In this document: one piece after another, positions 44,578-57,145 of the stretch
How the letters are laid out: each line of letters begins with the position of its first letter
Numbering within the stretch: position 1 is the first letter of the stretch
Notes under the pieces: model-generated
The model's input: the letters and a program-made list of their open reading frames with translations, nothing else
Databases searched by the model: none
Told to the model about the DNA's origin: nothing
Source: Setoptus koraiensis
Lineage: Eukaryota; Arthropoda
Length of the DNA stretch: 64,000 bases
Direction of reading: 5' to 3'
NCBI GenBank assembly: GCA_048013815.1
Contig: CM106585.1
Location: forward strand, 21,700,001-21,764,000
Made by a program: the position numbers and the translations under genes

Positions 44578-47500
44578 GTGAGTGAAAAATTAACTCTTTC
44601 TTTTTTATTTTAGTTATGCTTGAATTATTATAATTGTTATTACGAAATTTGATATTTTCTTTGTTTATAAGCTAAACGTGTGTGCACCAGACTAATTACC
44701 GAGCTCTGTTTATGTCACGTTCTGTTGCGGTGGTCAGTTTTTTAACGGTGATAATTTTAGACAAAAATTTTACCGAAGAATTTGCTTTTTTCGGTTGTTG
44801 GTAGCACCGGAGGGAAGGAGTGTGGCGAATAAACATTTATTGTGATATCCGTTCTACATAAAAGTAGATGTTTGAGTGTTAAGCAACTCGAATAATTCGC
44901 GTGCGATAGAAAAAAAAAGAGACAGTCAAGTGATGCAAATATGCAAAAACACAGTACACACATGTATGAGGCCTCGTAAAAAAATACACTGCTCATTGTG
45001 AGTTATTATGTAGTTATTATGTGACATCATTTGTGTTTCCACTGGACACAAAATGCAGGCCACTAACTGATAAGATCATGAGAATCATCGAGCGTGCAAG
45101 GTCATCACGCACACACACACACACAAACAATGTGATACAATGTAGGGAAATTAGTGAAATTCTTTCAGATGATTAAGTGTACTTGTTTTAGTGAAATTAG
45201 TGGGAAATGGCCGATGATGTTGTTAGATTATCTCTAAGAGGCCTCAACCATTTTAATGAATTTGCTCATGCAATTAACAGGTGGAGTTGACCGCAAAATA
45301 ATAGATTAATGGTGGTGGTGTAACTCCTGAGGCCATGCAGCGTTATCGGTGGACATGACATACATTCGAAATTGGACGAAATTCATTTTATTTTTTAGCA
45401 CCAATTATGTCAAATGAAATACTCTTAGAGATAAGACTGACATTTCTGTGCAGCGATACTGCATTTGCTTGTAGAACCCCTGCTTTTGGACACTTCCTAT
45501 ATGCCAATACACTACTTGTCAGACGAGATGGATGTTTCTCTAAAAGACAAATTGATAGAAATTTCCTGGATGCGAAATGCAACTCGACCAGAACTCGTGT
45601 TTGTCGTCTATGTGTCAACTGAACCTAGCAATATAATCAATCAGATGAACAACTAGCAGCCGATCAATCACGATAAAGGGTGCAAACGGCACACATTGGA
45701 TTGTTATTAGTAAAAGATTTCAATGTCACTCTCGAAGTGACAGGTGCATGGAATCAAGGACGCTGCAATTTCTCATCTGACGGAACAACAATAGAGGAAA
45801 ATCAATCTATTTTGTCGTTGATGGTCGCGTCCTTTGTTCGTCTTGTAATCCGTCCGTGTTTGCTGCCCGGAACAACGTCACTGTCTCTTGTTTTGCTTCG
45901 TCATTGACCTTTTTCGAGACTCCAATCAACACCAACTGCTGTCACTTGAGAATCGCGTCTGACAACTGACAGCTGACAATTGCAACTTGTTATTGTCATT
46001 GTCACACTATGGCACGCATATATAAGCTCACATAGACAGTTCATCAATTTCAAATAAGATAAACTGTTTCATCTGCTTTGTATACAAATATCCATTGTAT
46101 GCGTCAATACGTGGGGCCCCTTATCTATATTATACATAGAGTATGCTATTGTTATCAACAAATGTAGATTCTCTGAGCATAGATAAACATTTTGAATATT
46201 TCGGTGACGCGTGCTGTCACCCCTTCACTTGCTAATCAAATAATGAGTGGGCTAGCTGCAAACTCACTTATAAAATTAAATGTAACACGATGTATAATTG
46301 TGTGCGATAAAGAGATAAGATTAGATAGAAAGAGATTATTCGCGATTCCGATCCGTTCACGGCTCGATCTTATCTCATCCCGTTGTGCGATGTACACAGA
46401 TAGCGTCAGATATTTTCCATCTGATAATAGACAATGTAAATCTCCTATTCTTTTATACCATGACTACTTCACGTTAAGCTCTGACAAGTCTTGTATGAGA
46501 TGTGCGTGAAATAAAAACTGCTCTCTTTTCCTCCTTTTTCAAACTTAATTTTGAAGGTCATCCGCTGAATAATGCAATTACTTTGCAGATTTCAACTTGA
46601 TTATTGCACGCGCTCGACCAAGCTGATTCACATCGGTCAACCTATGATCTAATAATATTTCCAATGTTACAACGAGAACGTTTCGTCTAGGCGAACCCGC
46701 CTTCACATGAATAGTTGTCGTGTTCTGCCCGACTCTTCGTAATCTATTCTGTTTTACATGGATTTTGTGCCGTGCACAAATGAAAACACCCCAATAGTTC
46801 CCCACCGAGGCATGGCTTCTCAAGGGAACAGTCCAACACTGATCACTGATTGCGAATCTTCAGTTACGATTCGTAACTTACGAAGAAACTTCATGTAAGA
46901 AAATCCCGAAAAGGAGCGCGCACTTTTCTTCAGGTGGCATAAATTAGCTTGTTCCATAGAAAATAGTTCTTATCAATCAATTTTCATGGTCTTCGTTGAG
47001 AACTCGAACAACCGAAAAGCTATTTAGATTTGGAATGACAGAAGCATTCTGGGATTAGCTTTTTCGCATTCGTTTTTTTTTTCTCGGAATACCTTATGGT
47101 GGAATCCGAAAAAAGGGCTGCCTGGGGAACTCTGCGAGCGCTGAGTTAGATAGGAGAAATACAAAGGAAATAACATTGGGGAGCATTAGTAGATAGAAAC
47201 AGAATTATAGGGTGTGATCAAAGCATAGTGTCGATGTCTGATGAAGCTGCGTCTTTTCTTCATTTCAAACAAAATGAAATCTGAGGTTCCGAAAATTGAT
47301 GGCGACGAGAAAATGCTCGTAATTTATAGCTTGCTTGAATGATCAAGGCGAGCCAGCTTAACTCATTGTCACAGCTAGATGGATCCTCTACTCAAGATAG
47401 GCCAGATACCCTAAGTCGCTATGTTACGTTTGCTTGGTGCTATCAAGGAGCACATCTGCATTTGTAATATTAGCAACTGTTGTTTGCTTAGTCGATTATC

Positions 47501-48577
47501 TAAGTGCCCAATTAATGGGTACTATCAACTCAAAGCTGGAATGGATGCCGCAGTGGAATGTGCTCAGTAGTCGATTATAAGATTATTTCTGAAAAATAAT
47601 TAGCAGGCACACTAGTACAAACAATCAAATGAGCATTTCGAAATCTATCTAAAATGAAGTTGAGATTTTTTCGGGTCAATTAGCTTGCACTATCAGTGAA
47701 CTTGGTCGGTCGTAAAGGATGAGACAGCTTGCATATAATGTAATTCGCACGTATATCCTTATTCCACACGAGATCAGCGCTCCGAGTGAGATTTTATGTG
47801 ATCAGAAGGGCCAGCAAAAATAGATCATTAAGAAGTAAAAAAAAGTTCGCCTTAAAACTAAGTAAACGTGGAGTTTTTCTTTCTTTGTTCCGTTTTTACG
47901 AAATCATTTCTGAGATACGGTTTTCGGTACGAAATTCGATCAGACCCTCTCTGGGAGTCAGAAAATTTCTCACCAAACCCAACAACTGTTAGAAACCGGA
48001 AGTCGACGATGATACCATCAGCCGGACGCGAATGGTAGCACAAAAACTGTGTATTGGGCAGCTTATTCCAGTTTCTATAGCAAATACAGCCGATAATGGG
48101 TGCCCGAATGGCAAAGTGTGAGCTGACCAGGAAACCGAAATGTGATGGTTATTTCATGACGACAAACAATCTATTCATTTTTCCATTGTAAACGGATTTC
48201 TCTCTCTCTCTCTCACTGTCGGCATAGGGGTCTGCTTTGGCGAATTTGTCTACGGCATATCGTTCTAGTGATAATCGCTAGATAGTGATCACGGTTTTTA
48301 GTTGTGGTCTGAGACAGCTAATAGCCTAGGTAAGTTGCTTGAGGAAGTAGCGGAAGAAAGTAATGGCCAGTAATGACCTGGTAGAGGTACCATCTATTAA
48401 CGGTACTAACGGTTTATATTATGATAATCATTCAAATCGAGCCGGTAGTGGACATTGTCGGCGGCTACTTTGTTACGATGTGGAGTCATCATGTTGTTGT
48501 TGTTGTTGTGGTCACACGATGCTGATTTATTAAGCTGATTAGCAATTAACTCGAGCCGGTTAGCTGGTAATGCAGTC

Positions 48578-48599
48578 TAGTCAAGCTTGAGCTTGACTA
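48578..48599. repeat. inverted repeat, 10-bp arms
   Basis: TAGTCAAGCT, a 2-nt spacer (TG) and its exact complement form a perfect hairpin. It is non-coding and has no known neighbour gene. Confidence 0.75.
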
Positions 48600-48807
48600 A
48601 ACTCTGCTCGTCGTTTGTTTGGGTACAACCAATGTGCAACAACAAGTATTAACTGGTCATTTTGGTTGTCTCGTCAACGTGCAAACATGCCCACACGAGA
48701 GATACGAGCATATATCAATGGTAATTACATAATCATTTCGATCACTATTTGGGCTTATGTCGCTATATTATAATATGTATGTGTTGTCGATATAGAGCCA
48801 GTCTTGC

Positions 48808-48887
48808 TGGCTTGCTGGCTTGTTGGCTTGCTGACTAGCCAGCAACAACGACTAGCCAGCCAGCTAGCCAGCCAGCGAGCATGTTTA
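48808..48887. repeat. foldback of GCTTGCTG and AGCCAGCC repeats
   Basis: A plus-strand run of GCTGGCTT-type units (about 48808-48835) is followed within 25 bp by a run of AGCCAGCC-type units (about 48857-48884), the reverse complement. The arms pair over roughly 23 bp with a few mismatches, giving a hairpin built from two oppositely oriented minisatellite arrays. Confidence 0.6.
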
Positions 48888-51460
48888 CTGGGTGTAAACG
48901 TCGTACATGCACGCGCACAGTGCTGCAGAAACTAATTCGTGGGGCCCAAGAATACATGATTATGTAACTTGTTAATAGTTTGTTATTTGTGGTCGTGCTG
49001 TTATCACATTGTCATTTTGTCCAACTTGTGCCAACATTTTCGCTGTCTGTGTGCGTGTATATGTTGGCCTAATGTGTCACCCAACGAGCTGGTGGCTAGA
49101 CACACAACGGACATGGGCATCACAGTTGATGAATCATCATTTGATCGGTTGCGTCATAATCGGTTAATTCTTCTCCGCTTGTTGGCTCTCTCTCTCTCTC
49201 TCTGTCCCCTTGGCGATCTGATGATCAATGTTGGCGCGACAACTTTACACTGGCCAAGTTTGGGCTCACCGAAATAACTGTTTGGTCAGCCGGAGAGTCA
49301 GTGCAAACCAACCAGCCCAAGAGAGAAGAAGAATCAATTTTTGAGAGACGACACAATAACGGATTATCCAAGATGGCGCCAGCAAAACATGTTCACACAA
49401 GCAGTGAAATATCTAGACAGCCAGCGCTCTCTTTTGGGCGCCCCAGATAAATGGTCTGGACAACGGGGCCAACAGCGACCCAGCAGAGCCAATTGTGACC
49501 TTGACAAGTGCCCACAATGATCACTACTATCTATCTATCACTACTTGTTGTGACTTGTTGGCCACGATTGACATTTGCATCGAACCGCGACGCTTGACAT
49601 GAACAACATTGGCCTACTTGGCTAACTGTCTCGCTCACTGGTATGCATAAATTTGCCAGCAACGAGCTTGCCATTTTAGCAGCAGCAACTACACCCAAAC
49701 AGACTGGGCCTCTCTCTCTATATGGGCCCAGTGTGAAGGCGGGACGGGCCAGCGGCCGCAAACGTGCTAATCGGGCGCACGTACTCACGCGATCACCATG
49801 ATTAATCGGCTGGCTCTTTTTCTTGCTCGCCTCCATGTGCCCTTTATCTTATCTATAATCTTATCATTGGTTTCGACAACAATGGCGCTCATTGGCGACC
49901 GACCTGCGCCCGCAACTACGCCATGTATAAACATGACCGCCAATGGCTCGTTCTGGTCGCTTAAATTGACCCATTCTGTCTAGACTGGCTAGTCTCTCTT
50001 TTTTTTTCAGTTCGTTGTGTGTGTTTTTAATAGTTAACGAGTTTGTTGATGAGCTGCCGAAACAATTTTGGATAAGCATCATTATCGTTGCCTATCGCAT
50101 GGGCCCCCGCAGCATTATTGTGCTCATTGCGACGCACCTCAACTTGACTACATTTTTGCTACGCTCTCTGCCGGGCACTGAGCCCAGTTTTGGTCTGAAA
50201 TGTGGAAATTTCCAGCGCAAATTTCCAGCGCGAATTTCCAGTGGCAATTTTCGGTGGAAATTTTTCGCCCGTGCACTGCATATCGTGTGTGCCATCTTTT
50301 GTGGCAATAAGAGAAAATCGGAGCCGAGCTGCTCGATCAAACCACTGGGGCGTCTCATGCGGCCTCGTGCGGCCTCGTCGTGCAACTTGGATACTCGATG
50401 AGACGATGATCTATTCATTCGTTCCAGAAATAGACACTAGCTTGCTGGTGAGCGTATTCAGGCCTGCGGGCTCGCCGTTCCCCCGGGCAACTCGAGAAGA
50501 CAGTTGCCAGTTCGGTTGGCCTTTTTCCAACTTGATGCAACGATAATTGCGCAACGCCGACCCCAACAGCGAGGCCACAATTTTGCTTGAAATCAGTCCC
50601 ACCAACTCAACAACTAACTAGTGACAGTTCACAACGTGTGCTCACTGTTGTTGTTGGCAGCGCGCCTCGGTTTGTTTATTCGGTGTGTGTGTGTGTGTGT
50701 GTGTGTGTCGTCGAAAGTGGCATTAGTCAATCGGTTTTAAACTTTTGCTTCTTTCGTTCTAGTTATTTAACAGGCGAAATTCTGTCCATTCGATTCTCGG
50801 CTCGATATTGTCTATACATAATTAATGAAAAACAATTTGTGTGTGTGTGTCGGTCGGTCGGTCGGTGCCAGTAGGAAATGTTTTTGCCGCTGCGCTGTCT
50901 CCTCCGAGAAAACACCAACGAGACCAACATCGACATTATAATGGCTGATGAGGCCAGTTTTTGTAGCAAGCCGGCAGCGCTGCCTAGGCCGGCAATTAGA
51001 GCCGCTCGGGGTGAGGCCGCAAATTGCCTTCTGGCTGTATAAGTGTAAATTCAAACCTTGCCTACTGCTTGCCCCCCACATACCCTCAGCGGCTTGCCCT
51101 CAGCCTAGCCGCGGCTTACTGCCCACTGGCTGCATGCAGCGGGCCGGCGCGTAACAGCACTAGCTAGCCCCAGTTAGCTTGCTATAACTAGCTTACCACT
51201 GGTGGCTAGCCAAAAACTCATTGAGTAATATAAGACAGTGAGATAGCTGCGTGAGTTATATAAGACAGTGAGAGAGTTGTGTAAGCGACTTGAAAGTACG
51301 ATGACATGAGCAGCAAAGTGATTCAAGCAAGTTATTCTATTAAGAGTGTGCCTCCATGTGAGTCTCAATGCAGTGCAACCAATTCAAGTTGCACACTGAG
51401 CTCTTCTTTATTCATCATGCATGAAAACCAATAAAAGAGTGCGCGAACGCCGCTATGCGC

Positions 51461-51560
51461 CCCATGCCGCCCCATGCCGCCTCATGCCGCCCCATGCCGC
51501 CTCATGCCGCCCCATGCCGCCTCATGCCGCCTCATGCCGCCTCATGCCGCCTCATGCCGC
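51461..51560. repeat. 10-bp GC-rich tandem array, ten copies
   Basis: CYCATGCCGC is repeated ten times without an indel; the only variable position is C or T at base 2. The order (C C T C T C T T T T) suggests spread of a T variant from the right side. The preceding ten bases are a related degenerate copy. Confidence 0.95.
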
Positions 51561-51709
51561 TGCCCCATAAGTGGCGCCGCTACCACTTGCCAATGTGTTG
51601 AGCTGTGCGTTTCTCGATGAACCTCCGTGTGCCTCACAGCCAATCGACAGCGCGCTGCCGGGCCTCAGCAAGCGCCTAATACCCCAATGGCGAGTCGCCG
51701 GCAACGGGC

Positions 51710-51798
51710 CCACTGTTCGGCGACTGTTCGGCGACTGTTCGGCGACTGTTCGGGCAACTATTGGGCGACTTTCGGGCCACTGTTGGGCGACTGCTTGG
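51710..51798. repeat. 11-12-bp tandem array, eight copies
   Basis: The unit CGACTGTTCGG is repeated: the left copies (51710-51742) are near-identical and the right ones (to 51798) progressively diverged (CAACTATTGGG, CGACTTTCGGG, CCACTGTTGGG). Confidence 0.9.
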
Positions 51799-51957
51799 CT
51801 GTAGACGGGACTGTATACACTGGGCATATGTAGTGTATGCTAAATACGCAATGTGCGGTGTAGTTAATCCGCTTCAATTGCGTCAGCTAGCTGCTAATGG
51901 TGTGCGCGTCAAACAAGCGACTTGTACATTAATTAGGCGCTTTAGTTGACATGTGTG

Positions 51958-51978
51958 CCGGCCGGCCGGCCGGCCGGC
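51958..51978. repeat. (CCGG)5 self-complementary run
   Basis: About five uninterrupted CCGG units in otherwise AT-rich DNA. The run is fully palindromic and CpG-dense, so it could extrude as a cruciform. Confidence 0.85.
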
Positions 51979-52104
51979 ATTATGTAATTATAAGAATTCG
52001 CTTTGGGTACAACGTATACTAACTAACTGTTAAGTAATCACTCAATATATTACTAATTGATTATATACGACTAATTGGTTAGCCCAAATAAACATAGTTA
52101 CACT

Positions 52105-52166
52105 GCGCGCGCTCGAGCGGCGCTATGTCCTAGCGCCGCAAACGGGTTTTGCATACGAGCGCGCGC
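52105..52166. repeat. nested GC-rich hairpin beside a TATA-like sequence
   Basis: The outer arms GCGCGCGCTCG (52105-52115) and CGAGCGCGCGC (52156-52166) are perfectly complementary. Inside, GGCGCTA (52119-52125) pairs with TAGCGCC (52131-52137) over a 5-nt loop. Together they give a bulged stem-loop of 62 nt. Directly after it comes TATATAATATAAG, TATA-box-like, but no coding region follows. Confidence 0.7.
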
Positions 52167-52916
52167 ATATATAATATAAGCAATGGGGACCTTTAACACT
52201 GTTTTTAGCTGTTGCCCATGGGAGCCACATGGGAGGCTGAGGGGAGCCTCATTGATGGTGATGGTGATTGATTACTGGGGCATATTGATCTTGCGGCAAG
52301 CATATGTGCGCGTGTGTAGTGAGTGTGTGTGTGTCGAGCCTACTTACAACCGCACTCATTATAACACTAACAACTTTTGTAATACTCAAAATGGCGCCAC
52401 ACGGCGCACCAAACAAACAATTCATTAACAATTTTATCCGCTCTGCAGCATTTTCGTTGCGTGCCTTTGTGTGTGTGTGTGTGTGTTCGCTGGATATCAA
52501 TGGAAATCAATGGATCTGGTCGGATATCCAGTGATCGTTCAATCGATCATAGACGTGCAATTGCAATTGAACGTAAAACAAACAGACGCAAGACAAATGA
52601 AAAGAATTCGAATGGCTTCTTTTTATCCGCAGCTTGCCGGCGCCGGTCATAAAAGTCAATAACTTATTGACAATGAAGGCCACCCTATTGTGGCCCCAAA
52701 AGAAAAGCCAACACACGAGTGCTGCCGCCAATCTGGCAACATAAATCCGTTACCGGCTGCTTTGGATCTCGATGATCTCTTACACCGGCCACTCTGATTC
52801 TGGAGTCTGATTCTTGAGTCTGCAATCTAGACGAGTCGTCGCTAAATCGCTGATTGGCCAACAGATAATAGATAATAACTGTGGTGCAATCTATCTGAGT
52901 CTGAGATGTTGACGAT

Positions 52917-52943
52917 GAGACGAGATCTCTTAGATCTCGTCTC
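52917..52943. repeat. hairpin, 12-bp perfect stem and 3-nt loop
   Basis: GAGACGAGATCT and its exact complement flank the loop CTT. The stem contains BglII-type AGATCT on both sides. It is not followed by a T run on either strand. Confidence 0.8.
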
Positions 52944-53026
52944 GTGGTCGCCAATTGGCGACGGGGTCGCATCTCTAATCTGGCCACATCGCAGTCGGCG
53001 GACATCGAGCTGATACCTTGATTGAT

Positions 53027-53124
53027 ATATCCAGCATGAGATATCCAGCATGAGATATCCAACATTAGATATCCGAGATTGGATATCCGAGATTGGATAG
53101 CCGAGACTGGAAATCCGAGGCCCG
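53027..53124. repeat. 14-bp tandem array, seven copies
   Basis: The unit ATATCCAGCATGAG occurs twice unchanged and then drifts (ATATCCAACATTAG, ATATCCGAGATTGG twice, ATAGCCGAGACTGG, then a worn copy). It yields a spurious repeating I-S-N-L-G-Y peptide on the minus strand. Confidence 0.9.
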
Positions 53125-55930
53125 CCACCCAACAGGGACTCTGGCAGCCAAGCAAAAGTCTGGCAAGTTTTTGGCAACTTTGCGAATGCGGTGCCCACTG
53201 TTGGCTCGCAGGAACTGGCTTGCTTGGTGAGTCACCAATGGTGACAAATACTAACTATAAATAGTGGGCTGCTTGTTTCAATGTAGCCGGTGATTGTTTC
53301 GCGACCAATAACAACCACACCAACACCACCACACAGTGACTAACAGTTACGCAACGCTCAGCCATCTAATTGCGAGTCGCCAGAATCATTAGTGCACATC
53401 ATTAATCATGCGAGCGTCAATTTAATACCGACAGAGCCCCTCGCACACAACTGCATTTAGGTAGATTTTGCAGATTTTCAGCCAGCAGCGTCCTTGAAAT
53501 AGATAGTGTATTACACAGATATATGTGGGCATGTAAACAAAAGTGGCTACATGAGACAATAAAGTGATTGCAAACTTTGTATCTGCTGCGAAATAGAAAT
53601 TCACGCCAAACCAACCAACGACGTCATAACAACCAACGTTACATAGCTGCGTATGTGAGCCAAATCGAGTCGACTCAAGCCAACAGAAAAGTGTATGTTA
53701 TCTAAATAAGTTGCATCACTATGAGTGGGAGTTGTGTTGTTTACATTTAAAAGTAAACAGAATAGAGAGAAAGAGTTATTTGTCTCAATGGGTGTCAAGA
53801 GAGACACTGCGCTGCAGCGGATAATTCTCAGCCATCATTTCAGGTGGCGAGCCAAGTTGCAATGATAACAACTTTAAACCGCCATAACCAGCTAGCGGCC
53901 ACTAATGACGCCAGCTCGTTCTGCCACACAATCAATCAGTCAGTGCAAATTAATGATGATGCCTAATGGTGAGTTGCATCGCAGTTATTTATCCGTCCGT
54001 TATCTCACAAATTCATCCAATCGCGTGTAAGTTGTTTGTTTGTCCGCGTTACAAACTGCGACCAAACTGTGTACAAACTCATCTAGAAACGCTGATATTT
54101 GCCTAGACTTATTCGGTTGCACATAAGCGAGCGACCGGGCGACAGATTTGCGTGTTGGTACCAATGGGTTTTATGGCGACTCTCGCAAGTCTCATCAATG
54201 CAAGTACATTATGTTCATTAGCAAGACTTGAATTTATTCATGTGAACAGTTTGTAGTGCAATTGCGAAAACTCACCACGCAACCCAGACTTTTACTTGCC
54301 AAAACGAACGAAATTCACTGAATTTAGCCAATTTACAGTGGCCAAATCTAATCTGTTGATTCGCATGGTGATCTGGCAAGCGATAATTATAGCGACGGTA
54401 GCCGATAAATGATTCGGAAATTTTCTTGACAGTCTTGTGCGACTTTTTACTCGTCCTCGCTCTCTCCAAGCTGCGATGACAATTTCGCAGTATCAGCTAC
54501 AGAGTCTGTAGTACAGAAATCTTAGCTTGGCAGATGGCGTTTCGGCTTGTGCCCAATGTGCTTGGCTTCGTCGAAAATCGTCGGATTCATTCTTTGCTCG
54601 ATGAGAATGAACTGCGACGAGAGAAGCGCGCTTTCTCACGAATTGGCCCCTTCAATATTGCCCTGTCTCCATGGTTCTATGCTCCATCTTGTCAGCGAAG
54701 ACGGGAGAGAGACAATTCAAGAATCATTTCAGAGAGTGCACATAATATTTTAATGCTGTGTGTAGACAATTCGACTGCATCATCAGCCCCCAGTTTATGG
54801 CAAGTTCTTGCGTGACACAAGAATTCTCTGCAAATACATCAACAGTGGTGACAATAAGTTTCGGCAACACTCAAAATGTTAGCGAGTGATGGCTTGTGTC
54901 AAACAAATTTTGTCGTGAATATAAGTAGAAATTCATTATGTTCAATGTTTTTGGGGCCATGAATGTGTGCTTAATTTTGAAAAAGAAAACTAGCCAACGT
55001 CGCAAACAGGATATACGAGTTTCGACACACAACACACAATTGGCGTGATGATGCGATACCAAGCTACTGTTACATAATAGATGGACCACGGAGAGAAAAT
55101 AATTCATTCATTTTTTGGCGAGCTAACTGCCAAACAGTGAGCTTGCTGGTGCGCTGTTGAATTCTCACTATCTCAGTATCTTGCTTTTTGGCGAGTGTGG
55201 CCCTCTTGTCGAGTCGATGGACACTTTGTAGTTTTTGCCCCTCTCTCTCTCTCTTGCAGATGGTTTCAGTTTGGTTTTCGTTTCTGCTACTGAATAGTGG
55301 CGGGCAAAATATTCTATCTAGATATATTCCGGATAGATGATGGCCAGACAATGGTGCGACATCGATGATATAAGCGCCCCTACCATCATAACAAGTAGCA
55401 CTGCTTGCTGAGAGAGCGAGACAAGTCCTCATTGTCATAATTGATAGGAAGCCATAATAATAAAACGGGCGAGTTGATAGTTTTGTTGTTGTGGTACGCA
55501 ACGCCTCAGCGTGTGCTCGCTTGCTAAACTTTACCACTCTCTTCTTCTTCTTGTATTATATAGGAAATATAAAATGATTCTTCGAGAAGCAGCTTATATA
55601 TTTCCAAATTGCCCATTCTGGCTCTCCATTAATATCTCTTGTGTGACCATTATTCTTATTTCGTTCGGTGAAAGTTTTGATTGGAATTCATTTATAAAAA
55701 TGAAAAGACGACGCGCCGACGACAGCCCGACGAGATAGAGAGAAATAGATAGAGCTATCCATAGAGATTTCATCTCCCTAATGGAATTATACTTGACACT
55801 GTTACACTAAATATGAGGGGAAAAAGAAAAGTTTATCTGCGTTAAAATGTGAGCATTTCGATCATTTATTTTCATCGTTTATTTCAATCATGGCTTTGCC
55901 ATTCTCCTTTTTATTATTTCATTTTTCGCT
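53125..55930. other. non-coding stretch, no supported gene
   Basis: Open frames at 54534-54815 (plus) and 55070-55537 (minus) were examined and show no family pattern. A (TC)n run lies near 55240. Towards 55940 the plus strand becomes purine-rich, announcing the change in composition further right. Confidence 0.5.
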
Positions 55931-56589
55931 TGTTTGCTTTGGTGACCGGCCCAAAATAAGGAAGAGGAAATGTGCGCGGCCCGTAAAATAGATAGTGCAG
56001 CGAATTGCAGGAAGGAAAGGGGTAAGAGCGAGAGCGGAATATCGGGGACAAGGTCAGGGCAGGAAGAACCGATAAAGAAGAAGAAGAAGAAGAAGGGGCG
56101 AAAGAATAGGGCGAGATAAAGCAGAGCGAGCCTGGCAAGACGGAACGCACGAAAAAATAGCAAGACATAGTCATATTAGTCTGGCGTGTCCCTCTATACA
56201 GGATATACAGATACAGGTACAGGTACGGGGAGATACAATCAAACATGTAGGCAAACGACTAGCGTGATAATGGTTATTTATTGCTTGCTTGCCTCTCGTT
56301 GATCTTCTCTCAAATCTTTTTTTTCTCGCCTTATCCCCTCGCTTCTCTCTTTTGAAATTCGCTCGCACACATCCTTAATCAAACCATGCCAAGTTTAATT
56401 TGGGAATTCTCAGGTCCCATTCATACTGAGACGTTTGTAGACAAGTCTACAGTGTAGAGCGAACGAGAGAGGGGGCACGGCTGAGCGCCCTCGGCGCTCC
56501 AATCTCGACCAATCAGCGCCCGTTAGTCGAGAGTTGTTGTTGTTGGCAGGTGCAAGGGACGCCGAGATGAATTTTTCTTTCAGGATTTT

Positions 56590-56613
56590 TCTCTCTCTCT
56601 CGAGAGAGAGAGA
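56590..56613. repeat. (TC)6(GA)6 perfect palindrome
   Basis: A TC run meets a GA run head-on at a CTCGAG centre, giving 12-bp self-complementary arms. It is both a cruciform and a polypurine/polypyrimidine switch point. Confidence 0.85.
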
Positions 56614-56784
56614 GAGGACCGCTCAATTGAGAGAGGATAGTTGAATCTGTGTGTGTAGAAAAAGAAAAAAAATCTGCCCTTTTGGGGCCTTTGTCGAGCC
56701 AGTTCCAGGTAACTAGAGGCGCTTTCACGCTGGCGAAATACGCTTTATTTATTTAGACCTTTTACACCGTTTCCTAGTGTGGGT

Positions 56785-57145
56785 GGCATGCGGGCGGCGT
56801 GACTGTCTGCTGGGGGGGGGTGGGGGGGTTGGGGTGTTCCTGGCTGAAATACGTCGGGCGGGGGGCTGGAGAGGTGGAGTGGTGCCTGTCATGGGCGGAG
56901 TTTGGTAATTGGGGGGGGCCACCCTTGGTGGGGGCTGGCTTCTGGTTGGGGGGCTTGTGGTCGGCTCACATTTGTGCGTTCTGGTCGTGTATGTTTGCGG
57001 GGGGAGTGCACAACGGGGAGGGAGAAGCGGCGCGGGTGAACATAGACCAATTTGGGGTTGATCAATATACATGGACGGGGGGGGTGGATGGCCGGGGCCG
57101 TGCGACTCAAGTGGCTGAGGGTGGTTGTGGAGGGGGTGGGTTGCT
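56785..57145. other. G-rich stretch with strong quadruplex potential
   Basis: The plus strand changes abruptly to G-rich (with T) sequence holding many runs of 5-9 Gs. The best quadruplex candidate is at 56812-56834: nine Gs, T, seven Gs, TT, four Gs. The open frames here on either strand are composition artefacts (Gly/Trp-rich or Pro-rich) and are not genes. The stretch lies exactly between ordinary DNA and the purine block. Confidence 0.8.

Larger units (their letters stand above)
44578..51400. other. long non-coding stretch, possibly GPCR intron
   Basis: No supported coding exon. Short open frames at 45465-45656 (plus) and 46578-46823 (minus) have somewhat protein-like composition but no recognisable family. 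Microsatellites: (AC)n at about 45109-45124, (CT)n at 48199-48216 and (GT)n at 50682-50708. Two inverted-repeat structures are listed separately. A run of near-identical phrases around 50190-50270 (TTTCCAGCGC, AATTTCCAG) is a decayed short tandem repeat. Confidence 0.5.

Noticed and set aside
45465-45656. 63-codon frame with protein-like composition downstream of the GPCR exon
   Set aside because: It overlaps two other open frames, is not hydrophobic enough for TM4-TM7, and has no matching phase-2 acceptor that I can defend.
46578-46823. 81-codon minus-strand frame (ends LGRARAIIKLKSAK)
   Set aside because: Protein-like but unrecognised; no splice partners were found on the minus strand, so it is not called.
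47517-47570. Short peptide G-Y-Y-Q-L-K-A-G in one frame, faintly like a reverse-transcriptase palm motif
   Set aside because: Isolated, with no neighbouring motifs, no terminal repeats and no extended frame; chance is the better explanation, so no mobile element is called.
51461-51560. Could the regular 10-bp array be a CRISPR?
   Set aside because: The units touch without spacers, and the genome is eukaryotic; it is a minisatellite.
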